A DNA stretch of 64,000 nt from Nocardioides sp. YIM 152315 (GTDB lineage: Bacteria > Actinomycetota > Actinomycetes > Propionibacteriales > Nocardioidaceae). The notes beneath the pieces are model-generated. The model saw only the letters and a list, made by a program, of their open reading frames with translations, did not search any database and had not been told where the DNA came from. Location: contig NZ_JARGER010000028.1 in NCBI RefSeq assembly GCF_029210375.1, positions 93,706 to 157,705 of the forward strand, written 5' to 3'. The stretch's first letter is position 1; the number at the start of each line of letters is the position of its first letter. The position numbers and the translations under genes were made by a program. Of this stretch, positions 21,640 through 32,574 are shown piece by piece.

Positions 21640-22448
21640 TGGACCTGCGTGGAGCGTCGGCCGAGTCCCTGCGGGAGCTCACCGCCGAGCTGGACGGGGC
21701 GCTGCGCGCCGGCCAGCACGCCGAGCGTGTCGCCGGCGAGCTGTTCGACGTCGCCTCGCTGCTCCGGGCCGAGCCGGCCCTGCGCCGGTTCGCGACCGAC
21801 GCGTCGCTGCCGCCGGAGGCCAAGCAGGGCCTCGCCAAGCAGGTCTTCGACGGCAAGGTCGACGACGTGACGCTCGCGCTGGTCACCAGCGCGGCGGCGC
21901 GTCGCTGGACCGCGACCCGCGACCTGCCCGACGCGATCGAGAAGCTCAGCGAGCTCACCTGGGTGACCTCGGTGGGCGGCGACTCGGACCGGCTCGCCGA
22001 CGAGCTGTTCGCCCTCGGGCAGACCGTGGCGGCGCACCCCGAGCTGCGGGACGCGCTCGCCAACCCGGCGCGCTCGCGCGACGACAAGGCTGCGCTGCTC
22101 GACACGCTGCTCACGGGCAAGGCGCTAGACGCGACGGCCGCGCTCGCGAAGCAGGCCCTCGGCGGCACCTACCGGACGATCGGCGCGGCGCTCGCGGCGT
22201 ACCGCAACGTCGCCGCCGAGGCGCACGGCGAGGCCGTGGCCACGGTCCGCGTCGTCAGCCCGCTCGGCAAGGCAGAGCGCGACCGCCTCGCAGACGCGCT
22301 GTCGAAGCAGTACGGCAAGAAGGTGCACCTCAACGAGGTCGTCGACCCCGGCGTGCTCGGTGGCCTCCGGGTCGAGATCGGGGACGACGTCATCGACGGC
22401 ACCGTCTCCAGCCGCCTCGACGACGCCCGGCGCAAGCTGGTCGGCTGA
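21639..22448 (+). CDS. atpH: ATP synthase F1 subunit delta
   Basis: This 269-residue stator subunit caps the alpha3beta3 head. It is longer than the roughly 180 residues of E. coli because of an N-terminal half homologous to the C-terminal half of b; such elongated deltas are common in actinobacteria. The conserved end GLRVEIGDDVIDGTVSSRLDDARRKL is clear. Confidence 0.93.
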
Positions 22449-22505
22449 CCGCAACCGGCTCATCCACACGAACTTCAGTAGAGAACCAAGAGAGTAGGGA
22501 CGAAG

Positions 22506-24149
22506 ATGACGGAGCTTTCGATCCGTCCGGAGGAGATCCGCGACGCGCTGCAGAAGTACGTCGCCGACTACCAGCCCGAGGCGGCGAGCAAGGAAGAGGT
22601 CGGCACGGTCGCGCAGGCCGGCGACGGCATCGCCCGCGTCACCGGCCTGCCCTCGGCGATGGCCAACGAGCTGCTGGAGTTCGAGGACGGGACGCTCGGC
22701 ATCGCGCTGAACCTCGACACCCGCGAGATCGGCGTCGTCATCCTCGGTGACTTCGACAAGATCGAGGAGGGCCAGACGGTCCGCCGTACTGGCGAGATCC
22801 TCTCGGTCCCCGTCGGCGACGGCTTCATGGGCCGCGTGGTCGACCCGCTCGGCAACCCGATCGACGGCCTCGGCGACATCGCGTCCGAGGGTCGTCGTGC
22901 TCTCGAGCTCCAGGCGCCCACGGTGATGCAGCGCAAGTCGGTGCACGAGCCGCTCGCCACCGGCATCAAGGCGATCGACTCGATGACGCCGATCGGTCGT
23001 GGCCAGCGCCAGCTGATCATCGGCGACCGCGCGACCGGCAAGACCACGATCGCGATCGACACGATCATCAACCAGAAGCAGAACTGGGAGTCAGGCGACC
23101 CGACCAAGCAGGTCCGCTGCATCTACGTCGCCATCGGCCAGAAGGGCTCGACCATCGCCTCCGTGCGTGGCGCCCTCGAGGAGGCCGGCGCGCTCGAGTA
23201 CACCACCATCGTCGCCGCCCCGGCGTCCGACAGCGCGGGCTTCAAGTACCTCGCGCCGTACACCGGCTCGGCCATCGGCCAGCACTGGATGTACGACGGC
23301 AAGCACGTCCTGATCGTGTTCGACGACCTGACCAAGCAGGCCGAGGCCTACCGTGCCGTGTCGCTGCTGCTGCGTCGCCCGCCGGGCCGTGAGGCCTACC
23401 CCGGCGACGTCTTCTACCTGCACAGCCGGCTGCTCGAGCGCTGCGCGAAGCTGTCCGACGACATGGGCGCGGGCTCGATGACCGGTCTGCCGATCATCGA
23501 GACCAAGGCGAACGACGTCTCGGCGTACATCCCGACCAACGTCATCTCGATCACCGACGGCCAGATCTTCTTGCAGTCGGACCTCTTCGCGGCCAACCAG
23601 CGCCCGGCGATCGATGTCGGTGTGTCGGTGTCCCGCGTGGGCGGCTCGGCGATGACCAAGGCGATGAAGGCCGTCACGGGATCGCTCAAGGTCGACCTGG
23701 CGCAGTACCGCGCGATGGAGGCGTTCGCGATGTTCGCCTCCGACCTCGACGCGGCCTCGCGTCAGCAGCTCGACCGCGGCCAGCGACTGATGGCGCTCCT
23801 CAAGCAGCCGGCGTACTCCCCGTACCCGGTCGAGGAGATGACCGTGTCGCTGTGGCTGGGCACCTCCGGCCGCCTCGACCGGGTCCCGACCGACGACGTC
23901 GCCCGCTTCGAGCGCGAGTTCCTCGACTACCTGCGGCGCTCGCACGACGGCATCCTCTCGGCGATCCGGGAGACGCTGAAGTTCGAGGACGACACCGAGC
24001 AGTCGCTCGAGCAGGCCTACGACTCCTTCCTCGACCAGTTCGAGACCTCCGAGGGCGGGTCGATCAAGGTCGGCCACGAGCCGCAGGCCGAGGCCCTCGA
24101 GGACGACGAGGTCGAGCAGGAGCAGATCGTCCGGCAGAAGCGGGGCTGA
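22506..24149 (+). CDS. atpA: ATP synthase F1 subunit alpha
   Basis: This 547-residue non-catalytic nucleotide-binding subunit has P-loop [13 protein letters not shown] (about 174-183), the family signature [14 protein letters not shown] and an acidic C-terminal extension (about 515-547), also known from mycobacteria. The ATG follows AGAGTAGGGACGAAG. Confidence 0.97.
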   Translation: MTELSIRPEEIRDALQKYVADYQPEAASKEEVGTVAQAGDGIARVTGLPSAMANELLEFEDGTLGIALNLDTREIGVVILGDFDKIEEGQTVRRTGEILSVPVGDGFMGRVVDPLGNPIDGLGDIASEGRRALELQAPTVMQRKSVHEPLATGIKAIDSMTPIGRGQRQLIIGDRATGKTTIAIDTIINQKQNWESGDPTKQVRCIYVAIGQKGSTIASVRGALEEAGALEYTTIVAAPASDSAGFKYLAPYTGSAIGQHWMYDGKHVLIVFDDLTKQAEAYRAVSLLLRRPPGREAYPGDVFYLHSRLLERCAKLSDDMGAGSMTGLPIIETKANDVSAYIPTNVISITDGQIFLQSDLFAANQRPAIDVGVSVSRVGGSAMTKAMKAVTGSLKVDLAQYRAMEAFAMFASDLDAASRQQLDRGQRLMALLKQPAYSPYPVEEMTVSLWLGTSGRLDRVPTDDVARFEREFLDYLRRSHDGILSAIRETLKFEDDTEQSLEQAYDSFLDQFETSEGGSIKVGHEPQAEALEDDEVEQEQIVRQKRG

Positions 24150-24152
24150 GGC

Positions 24153-25067
24153 ATGGCCGTATCGCTGCGTGAGTACCGCGCGCGGATCAAGTCGACGGAG
24201 TCGATGAAGAAGATCACGCGCGCCATGGAGCTCATTGCTGCGTCCCGCATCATCAAGGCGCAGCAGCGGGCCCAGTCGGCCGCGCCGTACGCCCGCGAGC
24301 TGACCCGTGCCGTCTCGGCGGTGGCGACCTACTCCAACGTCGACCACCCGCTGACGCGCGAGCCGGAGGACCCGAAGCGGGCCGCCGTGCTCATCGTGAC
24401 CAGCGACCGCGGCCTGGCCGGTGCCTACTCGTCGAGCGTGCTCAAGGAGGCCGAGCGCCTCGCCGAGCGCCTTCGCGGCGAGGGCAAGGAGATCGACACC
24501 TACATCTGCGGCCGCAAGGGCGAGGCGTACTACAAGTTCCGTGGTCGTCCCGTCGTCGCGTCGTGGACGGGCTTCTCCGATCAGCCGTCGTACGACGCCG
24601 CCCACGAGATCGGCCGCACCCTGATCGACGCGTTCCTCGCCGAGGAGGGCGAGCCGAACGCCGTCGACGAGGTGCACGTCGTCTTCACCCGGTTCCGCTC
24701 GATGCTCGTCCAGGAGCCGACCGACGTGCGGCTGCTGCCGCTCGAGGTCGTCGAGGGCGAGGAGAAGCCCGACCGGGCAGAGGTGCTGCCGCTCTACGAG
24801 TTCGAGCCGTCGGCCGAGGCGGTGCTCGACGGGCTGCTGCCGCAGTACGTCCAGAGCCGGATCTTCTTCGCGCTGCTCCAGGCCGCCGCCTCCGAGCTCG
24901 CGGCTCGGCAGAAGGCGATGAAGTCGGCGACCGACAACGCCGACGAGCTCATCAAGAAGTTCACCCGTATCGCCAACCAGGCCCGCCAGGCCGGCATTAC
25001 CCAGGAAATCAGCGAGATCGTCGGAGGCGTCAACGCGCTCGCCGACGCCCAAGCCGGCCAAGACTGA
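24153..25067 (+). CDS. atpG: ATP synthase F1 subunit gamma
   Basis: This 304-residue central shaft begins [20 protein letters not shown] and ends [16 protein letters not shown], both classic gamma coiled-coil ends. The middle has ERL-rich Rossmann-like segments. It starts 3 bases after atpA. Confidence 0.96.
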   Translation: MAVSLREYRARIKSTESMKKITRAMELIAASRIIKAQQRAQSAAPYARELTRAVSAVATYSNVDHPLTREPEDPKRAAVLIVTSDRGLAGAYSSSVLKEAERLAERLRGEGKEIDTYICGRKGEAYYKFRGRPVVASWTGFSDQPSYDAAHEIGRTLIDAFLAEEGEPNAVDEVHVVFTRFRSMLVQEPTDVRLLPLEVVEGEEKPDRAEVLPLYEFEPSAEAVLDGLLPQYVQSRIFFALLQAAASELAARQKAMKSATDNADELIKKFTRIANQARQAGITQEISEIVGGVNALADAQAGQD

Positions 25068-26540
<1,473 letters not shown>

Positions 26541-26547
26541 GGCTCCG

Positions 26548-26940
26548 ATGGCAGACAACGACCAGCTCCAGGTGGAGCTCGTGGCGGCCGACCGGACCGT
26601 GTGGTCCGGTCAGGCCACCATGATCATCGCCAAGACGGCGGACGGCGACATCGGCGTGCTGCGCAACCACATGCCGGTGCTCTCGCTCCTGGTCGACGGC
26701 GTCATCTCGGTCGACCCGGTCGACGGCGACCGGATGTACGCCGCGGTCGACGGAGGGTTCCTCTCGGTGGCCAACAACCGGGTCTCGATCCTCGCGCAGT
26801 ACGCCGCGCTCGCCGACGAGATCGACGTCGAGGCAGCGCGCGCCGAGTTCGAGGCCGCGCAGGGTGAGGACTCCGACGAGGCCCAGGAGCGCGCCCGTCG
26901 CGCCGAGGCCCGGATCCGGGCGGTCGAGAAGGCCTCCTGA
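26548..26940 (+). CDS. atpC: ATP synthase F1 subunit epsilon
   Basis: This 130-residue subunit has the N-terminal beta sandwich (LQVELVAADRTVWSG, then DIGVLRNHMPVLSLL) and a helical C-terminal pair. It couples rotation and may inhibit ATP hydrolysis. The ATG is 7 bases past atpD. It is the last subunit gene. Confidence 0.95.
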   Translation: MADNDQLQVELVAADRTVWSGQATMIIAKTADGDIGVLRNHMPVLSLLVDGVISVDPVDGDRMYAAVDGGFLSVANNRVSILAQYAALADEIDVEAARAEFEAAQGEDSDEAQERARRAEARIRAVEKAS

Positions 26941-27032
26941 CCGGGCCGACCCACCGCCGACCCGCCGCCGGGCTGTCGCCGGGGTGCCGCTAGGGTGTGC
27001 ACCCTCGGCGAGGGACCGGAAGGAGGGCGTGG

Positions 27033-27482
27033 ATGCCGGTGTGGCAGTGGCTGCTCGACGCAGCCGGTGCGCTCCTGCTCCTCGTCCTGTGCTACGGCCT
27101 CGGCCTCGTCGTCCGCCGCCGGTGGCTCTCTCGCCACGGCGGCACCTTCGAGCTCAGCTACCGCGTCCGACATGAACATGTCGGACGCGGTTGGCTTCTC
27201 GGGCTCGGCCGCTACTCGGGCGAGCGGCTGGAGTGGTTCCGCTACTTCTCGCTCTGGCCGGGGCCTAAGCGGGTCCTCCAGCGGTCCGAGGTGACCTTCA
27301 CCGGTCGCCGCGAGCCCGAGGGCCCCGAGCAGATGTCGCTCTACCCCGAGCACGTCGTGATCTCCTGCCGGACCCCCACCGGTGCCGTCGAGCTCGCGAT
27401 GTCCCCGGCGTCGCTGATGGGCTTCCAGTCCTGGCTGGAGTCCGGCCCCCCGGGCACCGACTGGACCCGGCCGCCGCGCTGA
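27033..27482 (+). CDS. DUF2550 membrane-anchored protein
   Basis: This 149-residue protein has one N-terminal membrane helix (about 5-27) followed by a basic RRRWLSRHGG and a soluble domain with FRYFSLWPGPKR. DUF2550 proteins directly after atpC are common in actinobacteria (Rv1312 in M. tuberculosis, from memory); their function is unknown. The ATG follows GGAAGGAGG, and TAGGGT at 26991-26996 may give it its own promoter. The gene carries a perfect 14-2-14 palindrome at 27161-27190. Confidence 0.88.
   Translation: MPVWQWLLDAAGALLLLVLCYGLGLVVRRRWLSRHGGTFELSYRVRHEHVGRGWLLGLGRYSGERLEWFRYFSLWPGPKRVLQRSEVTFTGRREPEGPEQMSLYPEHVVISCRTPTGAVELAMSPASLMGFQSWLESGPPGTDWTRPPR
27161..27190. repeat. Perfect 30-bp palindrome inside the DUF2550 gene
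   Basis: CCGCGTCCGACATG (27161-27174) and its exact reverse complement CATGTCGGACGCGG (27177-27190) flank AA. It encodes part of the soluble domain (YRVRHEHVGRG). It could form an mRNA hairpin or be a protein-binding site. Confidence 0.85.
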
Positions 27483-27502
27483 CCCGGACCCGGGGACAAG
27501 TG

Positions 27503-27532
27503 CAGGAATACCCGGTGCACCGGGGATTCCTG
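27503..27532. terminator. Long hairpin after DUF2550, between convergent genes
   Basis: CAGGAATACCCGGTG meets CACCGGGGATTCCTG with no spacer: 14 of 15 pairs match, and the stem continues outward (G-C at 27502/27533, then more pairs to 27498/27537). A second overlapping inverted pair, CTTCTCGG (27535-27542) and CCGAGAAG (27575-27582), follows. It lies 20 bases after the DUF2550 stop and 90 before the end of the converging oxidoreductase, so a bidirectional terminator is the simplest reading. Confidence 0.6.
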
Positions 27533-27622
27533 CGCTTCTCGGCCGTTGCGTCACCCCAGAACGTCAGGGATTGCCCGAGAAGTAGGGACCTTGCCGACCG
27601 TCCCGGAGTCGGGGCTCCGTGG

Positions 27623-29047
27623 TCAGGAGGTCGCCTGACCCTCGTAGAGGCGCGGGACGGGGTGGTTGGCGAGGAAGACCCCGTGCGGGTCGACCGCGCT
27701 GCGGATCCCGGTGAGCTGGGTCCAGGTGTCGTCGCCGTAGATCGATCGGGCGTCGACCGGGGTCTCGGCGAAGTTGCCGTACTGGCGGCCGCTCTGGAAC
27801 GGCGCCAGCGCCTGGGTGAACCGGACCGCGTCGGCGTGGGTCTGCGCGCCCATCTCGGGCGTCATGGCGATGCCGCCGGCGAAGGTGACGAACTGCGCGT
27901 CGAGCTGCTTGAGCACTCCTCCTCCCTCGTGCGGGCGGCCGAGCGCGCCGCCGAGCTGCCGGAGCTCGGCCATCAGCAGCGAGGTCCGCGCATCGGGGCC
28001 GGCCTCCGCGACGAACGCGTCGAGGGCGGCGTCCGGGAAGGCGCGGAGCATCGCGGTGTCGGAGGCGAACGGCGCGCCGCCCTCGGGGTCCATGTGCAGG
28101 CGCACCAGCGACTTGGCGGGGACCCGGGCGAAGGTGTCCATGGTCGGCTTGAGGGCACGCAGTCCTGCGAGGAGCTCCTCGCCGCGCGCGTCGGAGCCGA
28201 GGACGGCGCCGTCGATGATCACGAGCTCCCTGCCGCGGAGGAAGTCGGGCAGCTCGGGCATCGGGGGCAGCCGCATCGCGCGGAAGGCGGTCGTGATCTC
28301 GTCCGGCGCGTCCGGGGCCCAGGCGGCCCACTCGCGGAGCACCGGCTCGAGGTCGCGCAGGTCCCACATGAGGAACCCGGCGTACGCCGTCTCGATCTCG
28401 TACATCCGGAACTCCAGCGCGGTGACGACACCGAAGTTGCCGCCGCCCCCGCGCACGGCCCAGAAGAGCTCGGCGTTGGTGCGGGCGTCGGCGCGCACCA
28501 GCGTGCCGTCCCCGATGACGATCTCGACGGCGGTGAGGCTGTTGGCCGCGAGACCGAGCGTGCGGGCGTACCAGCCGATGCCGCCGCCCAGGCTGTAGCC
28601 GGCGATGCCGACGTCGGGGGAGGAGCCGTGCAGCACCGCCTTGCCGTGGGCGGCCGCGGCGTCGACCGCGGGCTCCCAGACCGTGCCGCCCTCGACACGA
28701 ACGACGCCGCGCGCCGGGTCGGCGATCGCGGAGCTGAGCTCGGAGGTGCGCAGCAGGACGGTGTCGTCGAGGCCGCGGGCCGCGAGCGGGCCGGCGTTGT
28801 GGCCGGTGCTCTGCGGCGCGACGCGCAGGCCCGCCTCGGCGGCGCGCCGGACGACGGTGGCGACCTCGGCGGCCGTGCGGGGGAGCGCGACGGCGGCCGG
28901 CCGCTGGTCGACGGCGAGGTTCCAGGCGACGCGTGCGGCGTCGTACCCCTCGTCGCCCGGGACGTGGAGGCGGCCGGGGAGCAGCCCGCGGAGGGCGGTG
29001 GCGGCGCCGGTGGTGGCGCGCTGGTCGGCGTTGAGCTCGATGGTCAT
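27623..29047 (-). CDS. FAD-linked oxidoreductase (BBE / berberine-bridge-like, covalent flavin)
   Basis: This 474-residue protein has a PCMH-type FAD domain (about 30-200) with the covalent-flavin histidine in PQSTGHNAGP and SLGGGIGWYARTLG, and ends with a BBE motif region (YGNFAETPVDARSIYGDD, then VDPHGVFLANHPV). Enzymes of this family oxidise sugars, alkaloids or polyketides; the substrate is unknown. ATG 29047 is preceded by AGGAGT. It is divergent from a SARP-type regulator across 120 bases. Confidence 0.88.
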   Translation of the reverse strand: MTIELNADQRATTGAATALRGLLPGRLHVPGDEGYDAARVAWNLAVDQRPAAVALPRTAAEVATVVRRAAEAGLRVAPQSTGHNAGPLAARGLDDTVLLRTSELSSAIADPARGVVRVEGGTVWEPAVDAAAAHGKAVLHGSSPDVGIAGYSLGGGIGWYARTLGLAANSLTAVEIVIGDGTLVRADARTNAELFWAVRGGGGNFGVVTALEFRMYEIETAYAGFLMWDLRDLEPVLREWAAWAPDAPDEITTAFRAMRLPPMPELPDFLRGRELVIIDGAVLGSDARGEELLAGLRALKPTMDTFARVPAKSLVRLHMDPEGGAPFASDTAMLRAFPDAALDAFVAEAGPDARTSLLMAELRQLGGALGRPHEGGGVLKQLDAQFVTFAGGIAMTPEMGAQTHADAVRFTQALAPFQSGRQYGNFAETPVDARSIYGDDTWTQLTGIRSAVDPHGVFLANHPVPRLYEGQATS

Positions 29048-29154
29048 GGTTGGTGACTCCTGGGGAGGCGGTTTCGATCGGGTGGTAGGACCCTGCACCT
29101 CGCCTCTTGGAGGTGACTTTGAGCCGACTGGGAGCGGAGTCGGACGGCACGTCC

Positions 29155-29160
29155 TACGCT
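29155..29160 (+). promoter_or_regulatory. -10 hexamer of the SARP-type regulator (leaderless type)
   Basis: TACGCT ends 7 bases before GTG 29168, with no ribosome site between, which fits a leaderless mRNA and supports that start. Confidence 0.5.
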
Positions 29161-29167
29161 GCCGACC

Positions 29168-32100
29168 GTGGAGGTGTCGGTGCTCGGCACGGTGGAGGTC
29201 CGGCTCGCGGACGGGACCGTCGACCTCGGTACGCCGAAACAGCGTGCGCTCGTGGCGGCGCTGGCCCTCTCGCGCGGGCGGCCGGTGTCGGTGGACGGCA
29301 TCGTCGACCTCCTCTGGGGCGACGACGCCCCGCCCGGGGTGACCGCGACCCTGCAGGGCTACGTCTCCCAGCTGCGGCGCGTGCTCGAGCCGGAGCGGCA
29401 GCGTCGGGCGCCGGCGACCGTGCTCGTGACCGTCGCGCCGGGCTACGCGCTGCGGGTGCCCGACGGGGACGTGGACGCCCACCGCTTCGAGCAGGCGATC
29501 ACCGACGTGCACCGACGGCTGCAACCGATGCCGACGTGGGGCGCCTCGCCGCTGGGCGAGCCCGATCTCGTCCTGCTCTCGAAGACGCTGGACGAGACGC
29601 TGCGACTGTGGCGGGGCACGCCGTACGCCGAGCTGGGCGAGGCCGACGCGGCCGGGGCCGAACGCGCGCGGCTCGAGGAGCTGCGGCTGGTCGCGGTGGA
29701 GGACCGGGCGGTCGTCGAGCTCGCCCTCGGCCGGCACGCGACGGTGGCGGCCGAGCTCGAGGCGCTCACCAGCGCCCATCCGCTCCGGGAGCGGCTGTGG
29801 GCGCTCTGGTCGGTCGCGCTGACCCGCAGCGGCCGCCAGGCCGCCGCCCTCGACGCGCTCGCCCGGCAGCGCACCATCCTCGACGAGGAGCTCGGTCTCG
29901 AGCCGTCGGTCGAGCTGCGTGAGCTGCAGACCGCGGTGCTGCGCCAGGATCCCGGGCTGGAGTGGGCGCGCCCCGCCGGGGGCGTCGCGGCGCCGGCGAC
30001 TCCGTCGGCCGTCGAGGCGGCGCCCGAGCCCACGGCAGCGGCGCCCCCGGTCGACCAGGTCGCGCCCTGGCCGATGGTCGGGCGCGACGTCGACCTCACG
30101 ACGCTCCTCGCGCTGGTCGATCGGGCCGAGGCAGGCGCGCCGTCCTACGCCGTGCTCAGCGGCGAGCCGGGCATCGGCAAGTCCCGGCTGGCGGCCGAGC
30201 TGGTCGCGCGGGTGCGGCAGCGGGGGCTGCTGACGCTGGTCGGCCGGTGCTCGCAGGACGACGGCGCGCCGCCGCTGTGGCCGTGGAAGTCCGTGCTCGA
30301 GGGGCTCGGCGCCACCCTGCTCGACGACGCCGCCGGTGGCGCCGGCGACGGCGAGCAGTTCCGGGCCTGGGAGCGCATCGTCGAGACGATCCGCGCGGCC
30401 GCCCGGGACCGGACGGTGGTCGTGGTGCTCGACGACCTCCACTGGGCCGATGCCTCGACGCTCCGCGTGCTGCGACTGCTGGTCGAGACCACGGACCTGG
30501 CCCGTCTGCTCGTCGTCACCACCTGGCGCCCGGAGCCGACCGGCCTGCTGGCCGACGTCTCGGAGTCGCTGGCCCGGATGCACGCGGTGCGGGTCGAGCT
30601 GGACGGGCTCGCGCCCGGCGAGGCCGCGGCGGTCTTCGCGAGCATCGCGTCGCGCGAGCTTGACCACGCCGGCGCCGACGCGCTGCGGGAGCGCACCGAC
30701 GGCAACCCGTTCTTCCTCGTGGAGCTCGCGCGGCTCGGCAGCCGAGGCGGGGACGCCGGCGAGCTGCCGGGCGCCGTCACCGACGTGCTCAACCAGCGCC
30801 TGGCGCGGTTGCCCGACTCGACGGTGAGCGCGCTGCGGTCGGCGTCGGTGATCGGGCGCATGTTCGACGTGGAGACGTTGGCGACCGTCACGGGCATCGA
30901 CGAGGACGACCTGATCGACGTGGTCGAGCCCGCGCAGGCCGCCGGGCTGGTGCGCGAGGACGGGATCGATCGGTACCTCTTCGCGCACGCGCTCGTCCGC
31001 GACACCCTGCGCGGCGGCCTGAGCGCCAGCCGGCGGGCTCGCGCCCATGCCCGCGTCGCGGAGGCGCTCGACGGCGCCCGCGGACGTGAGACCGAGGTCG
31101 CCCGGCACTGGCGCGAGGCCGGGCCGTCGTACGCCGACCGGGCGTGGCGCGCCGCGGTCGACGCGGCGGCGCTCTCGCGGCGCCTCTACGCCTACGACGA
31201 GGCCGCCGAGCTGATCCGGGGTGCGCTGGTCTCGATCGAGGGCGACGCCGACGCCGGGCTGCGGGAGCGCTACGACCTGCTGATGGCGCTGATCGACGAG
31301 TACCGCTGGGCCGCGCAGCTGCCGCGGCTGGTGGGCGCCGTCGAGGAGGCGATCGAGGTCGGCAAGCTGATGCGCGACGCCGAGGCCGTCGCGCGCGCCG
31401 CGATCTCGACCACGCAGGGCGTGCTGTGGCGCTCGGCCCCGCCGGGCCTGGTGAACCAGGCCGTCGTCGGTGCCCTGCGGGGGAGCCTCGACCTGCTGCC
31501 GCCGGACGACAGCGCCCTGCGCTGCCGCGCGATGCTGGCCCTCGCCAACGAGCTCTCCGACACCGCGTCCTACGAGGAGCGGCGCGCGCTGTGCGACGAG
31601 GGTCTCGCCATGGCGCGTCGCCTCGGCGACCCGGTCCTGCTGCTCGATGCCTGCCAGACCGTCTTCGTGGCGCTCTGGCTGACGCGGACGGCCGCGGAGC
31701 GCCTCGACCTGGTCACCGAGTCGATGCAGCTCGCGCGGAGCACCGGGAGCGAGCGCAGCTTCGTCGTCTCCGCCTGCCTGCGGGTCGCGGTGCTCGGCGA
31801 GCTGGGTCGGCCCGCGGAGATGTTCGCCGCCGTCGACGTCGCGCGGCCGGAGGTGGAGCGGCTCCGGATCGCCTTCGGCGAGACCGTGCTCGACGGCATC
31901 CTGGTGCCGTGGCACGCGATGGCCGGGCGGTTCGAGGAGGCCGAGCGGCTCGTCGACAACATCCGGCAGGTCGCCTCCCGCATCTCGCACAACGACGCCG
32001 ACGACTCCGTGCTCAGCTCGCTGCTCGCGCTGCGGCTGTGGCAGGGCCGGTCGATCGAGATGGTGCCGGCGCTGGAGCGGTTCGGTCCGACGCCCTACCC

Positions 32101-32497
32101 CTTCGACGCCAGCCTCGCCGTCTACCTGTGGCGAGCGGGTGAGCACGACCGGGCCCGCGCCCACTTCGCCGAGCACGGCGCGCCGCTCGAGCACGAGGTC
32201 GACCTCTCGCTGCTGGCCTGGTGCCACGCGGCCGAGCTCGCGCTCTACCTGGGGGAGCGACAGCTGGCGGCCGACGCCTACGAGCGGATCGCGCCGTACG
32301 CCGGGTACTCGTGCTGCGTCGGTTCGGACCTGGCCCTCGGACCCGTGGACGCCTACCTGGCGCTGGCGGCCGCCGCCGTCGGCGAGACGGAGCTCGCGAC
32401 CGGTCACGCCGACGCGGCGGACCGGAAGGCGGTCGAGTGGGGGATCCCGCTGTTCGCCGGATGGTTCGCCGAGGAGCGGCGTACGCGCGGGTTCTGA
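29168..32497 (+). CDS. AfsR/SARP-like regulator: OmpR-type HTH, BTAD, AAA ATPase and TPR-like domain
   Basis: This 1109-residue regulator has an N-terminal winged helix (about 1-95, ending GYALRVP), a bacterial transcriptional activation domain (about 100-260), an Ala/Pro linker, an ATPase domain with P-loop GEPGIGKSRLAAEL (about 332-345) and Walker B VVVLDDLHWAD, then a long helical-repeat region. Such proteins activate secondary-metabolism or stress genes in response to nucleotide or phosphorylation cues. It is divergent from the FAD oxidoreductase, its likeliest target. Confidence 0.88.
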   Translation: MEVSVLGTVEVRLADGTVDLGTPKQRALVAALALSRGRPVSVDGIVDLLWGDDAPPGVTATLQGYVSQLRRVLEPERQRRAPATVLVTVAPGYALRVPDGDVDAHRFEQAITDVHRRLQPMPTWGASPLGEPDLVLLSKTLDETLRLWRGTPYAELGEADAAGAERARLEELRLVAVEDRAVVELALGRHATVAAELEALTSAHPLRERLWALWSVALTRSGRQAAALDALARQRTILDEELGLEPSVELRELQTAVLRQDPGLEWARPAGGVAAPATPSAVEAAPEPTAAAPPVDQVAPWPMVGRDVDLTTLLALVDRAEAGAPSYAVLSGEPGIGKSRLAAELVARVRQRGLLTLVGRCSQDDGAPPLWPWKSVLEGLGATLLDDAAGGAGDGEQFRAWERIVETIRAAARDRTVVVVLDDLHWADASTLRVLRLLVETTDLARLLVVTTWRPEPTGLLADVSESLARMHAVRVELDGLAPGEAAAVFASIASRELDHAGADALRERTDGNPFFLVELARLGSRGGDAGELPGAVTDVLNQRLARLPDSTVSALRSASVIGRMFDVETLATVTGIDEDDLIDVVEPAQAAGLVREDGIDRYLFAHALVRDTLRGGLSASRRARAHARVAEALDGARGRETEVARHWREAGPSYADRAWRAAVDAAALSRRLYAYDEAAELIRGALVSIEGDADAGLRERYDLLMALIDEYRWAAQLPRLVGAVEEAIEVGKLMRDAEAVARAAISTTQGVLWRSAPPGLVNQAVVGALRGSLDLLPPDDSALRCRAMLALANELSDTASYEERRALCDEGLAMARRLGDPVLLLDACQTVFVALWLTRTAAERLDLVTESMQLARSTGSERSFVVSACLRVAVLGELGRPAEMFAAVDVARPEVERLRIAFGETVLDGILVPWHAMAGRFEEAERLVDNIRQVASRISHNDADDSVLSSLLALRLWQGRSIEMVPALERFGPTPYPFDASLAVYLWRAGEHDRARAHFAEHGAPLEHEVDLSLLAWCHAAELALYLGERQLAADAYERIAPYAGYSCCVGSDLALGPVDAYLALAAAAVGETELATGHADAADRKAVEWGIPLFAGWFAEERRTRGF

Positions 32498-32529
32498 GGT
32501 CGGCCCGTCCCGCCATCTGGACCGGTCAA

Positions 32530-32547
32530 GTAACCGGTTTGGATGAG
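32530..32547. promoter_or_regulatory. ACCGGT repeat pair upstream of an MFS gene
   Basis: Two copies of the self-complementary ACCGGT, separated by six bases (CAAGTA), precede GTG 32575 by about 30 bases. The arrangement resembles a dimeric repressor site. Nothing else is evident in the 77-base gap. Confidence 0.35.
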
Positions 32548-32574
32548 CAGCCCCCGATCGGGAACGCTAGGGCG

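Noticed and set aside
27623..32407. 1594-codon minus-strand open frame
   Set aside because: Only its last 474 codons (from 29047) make the FAD oxidoreductase; the rest shadows the SARP gene and exists because stop codons are rare at this G+C.
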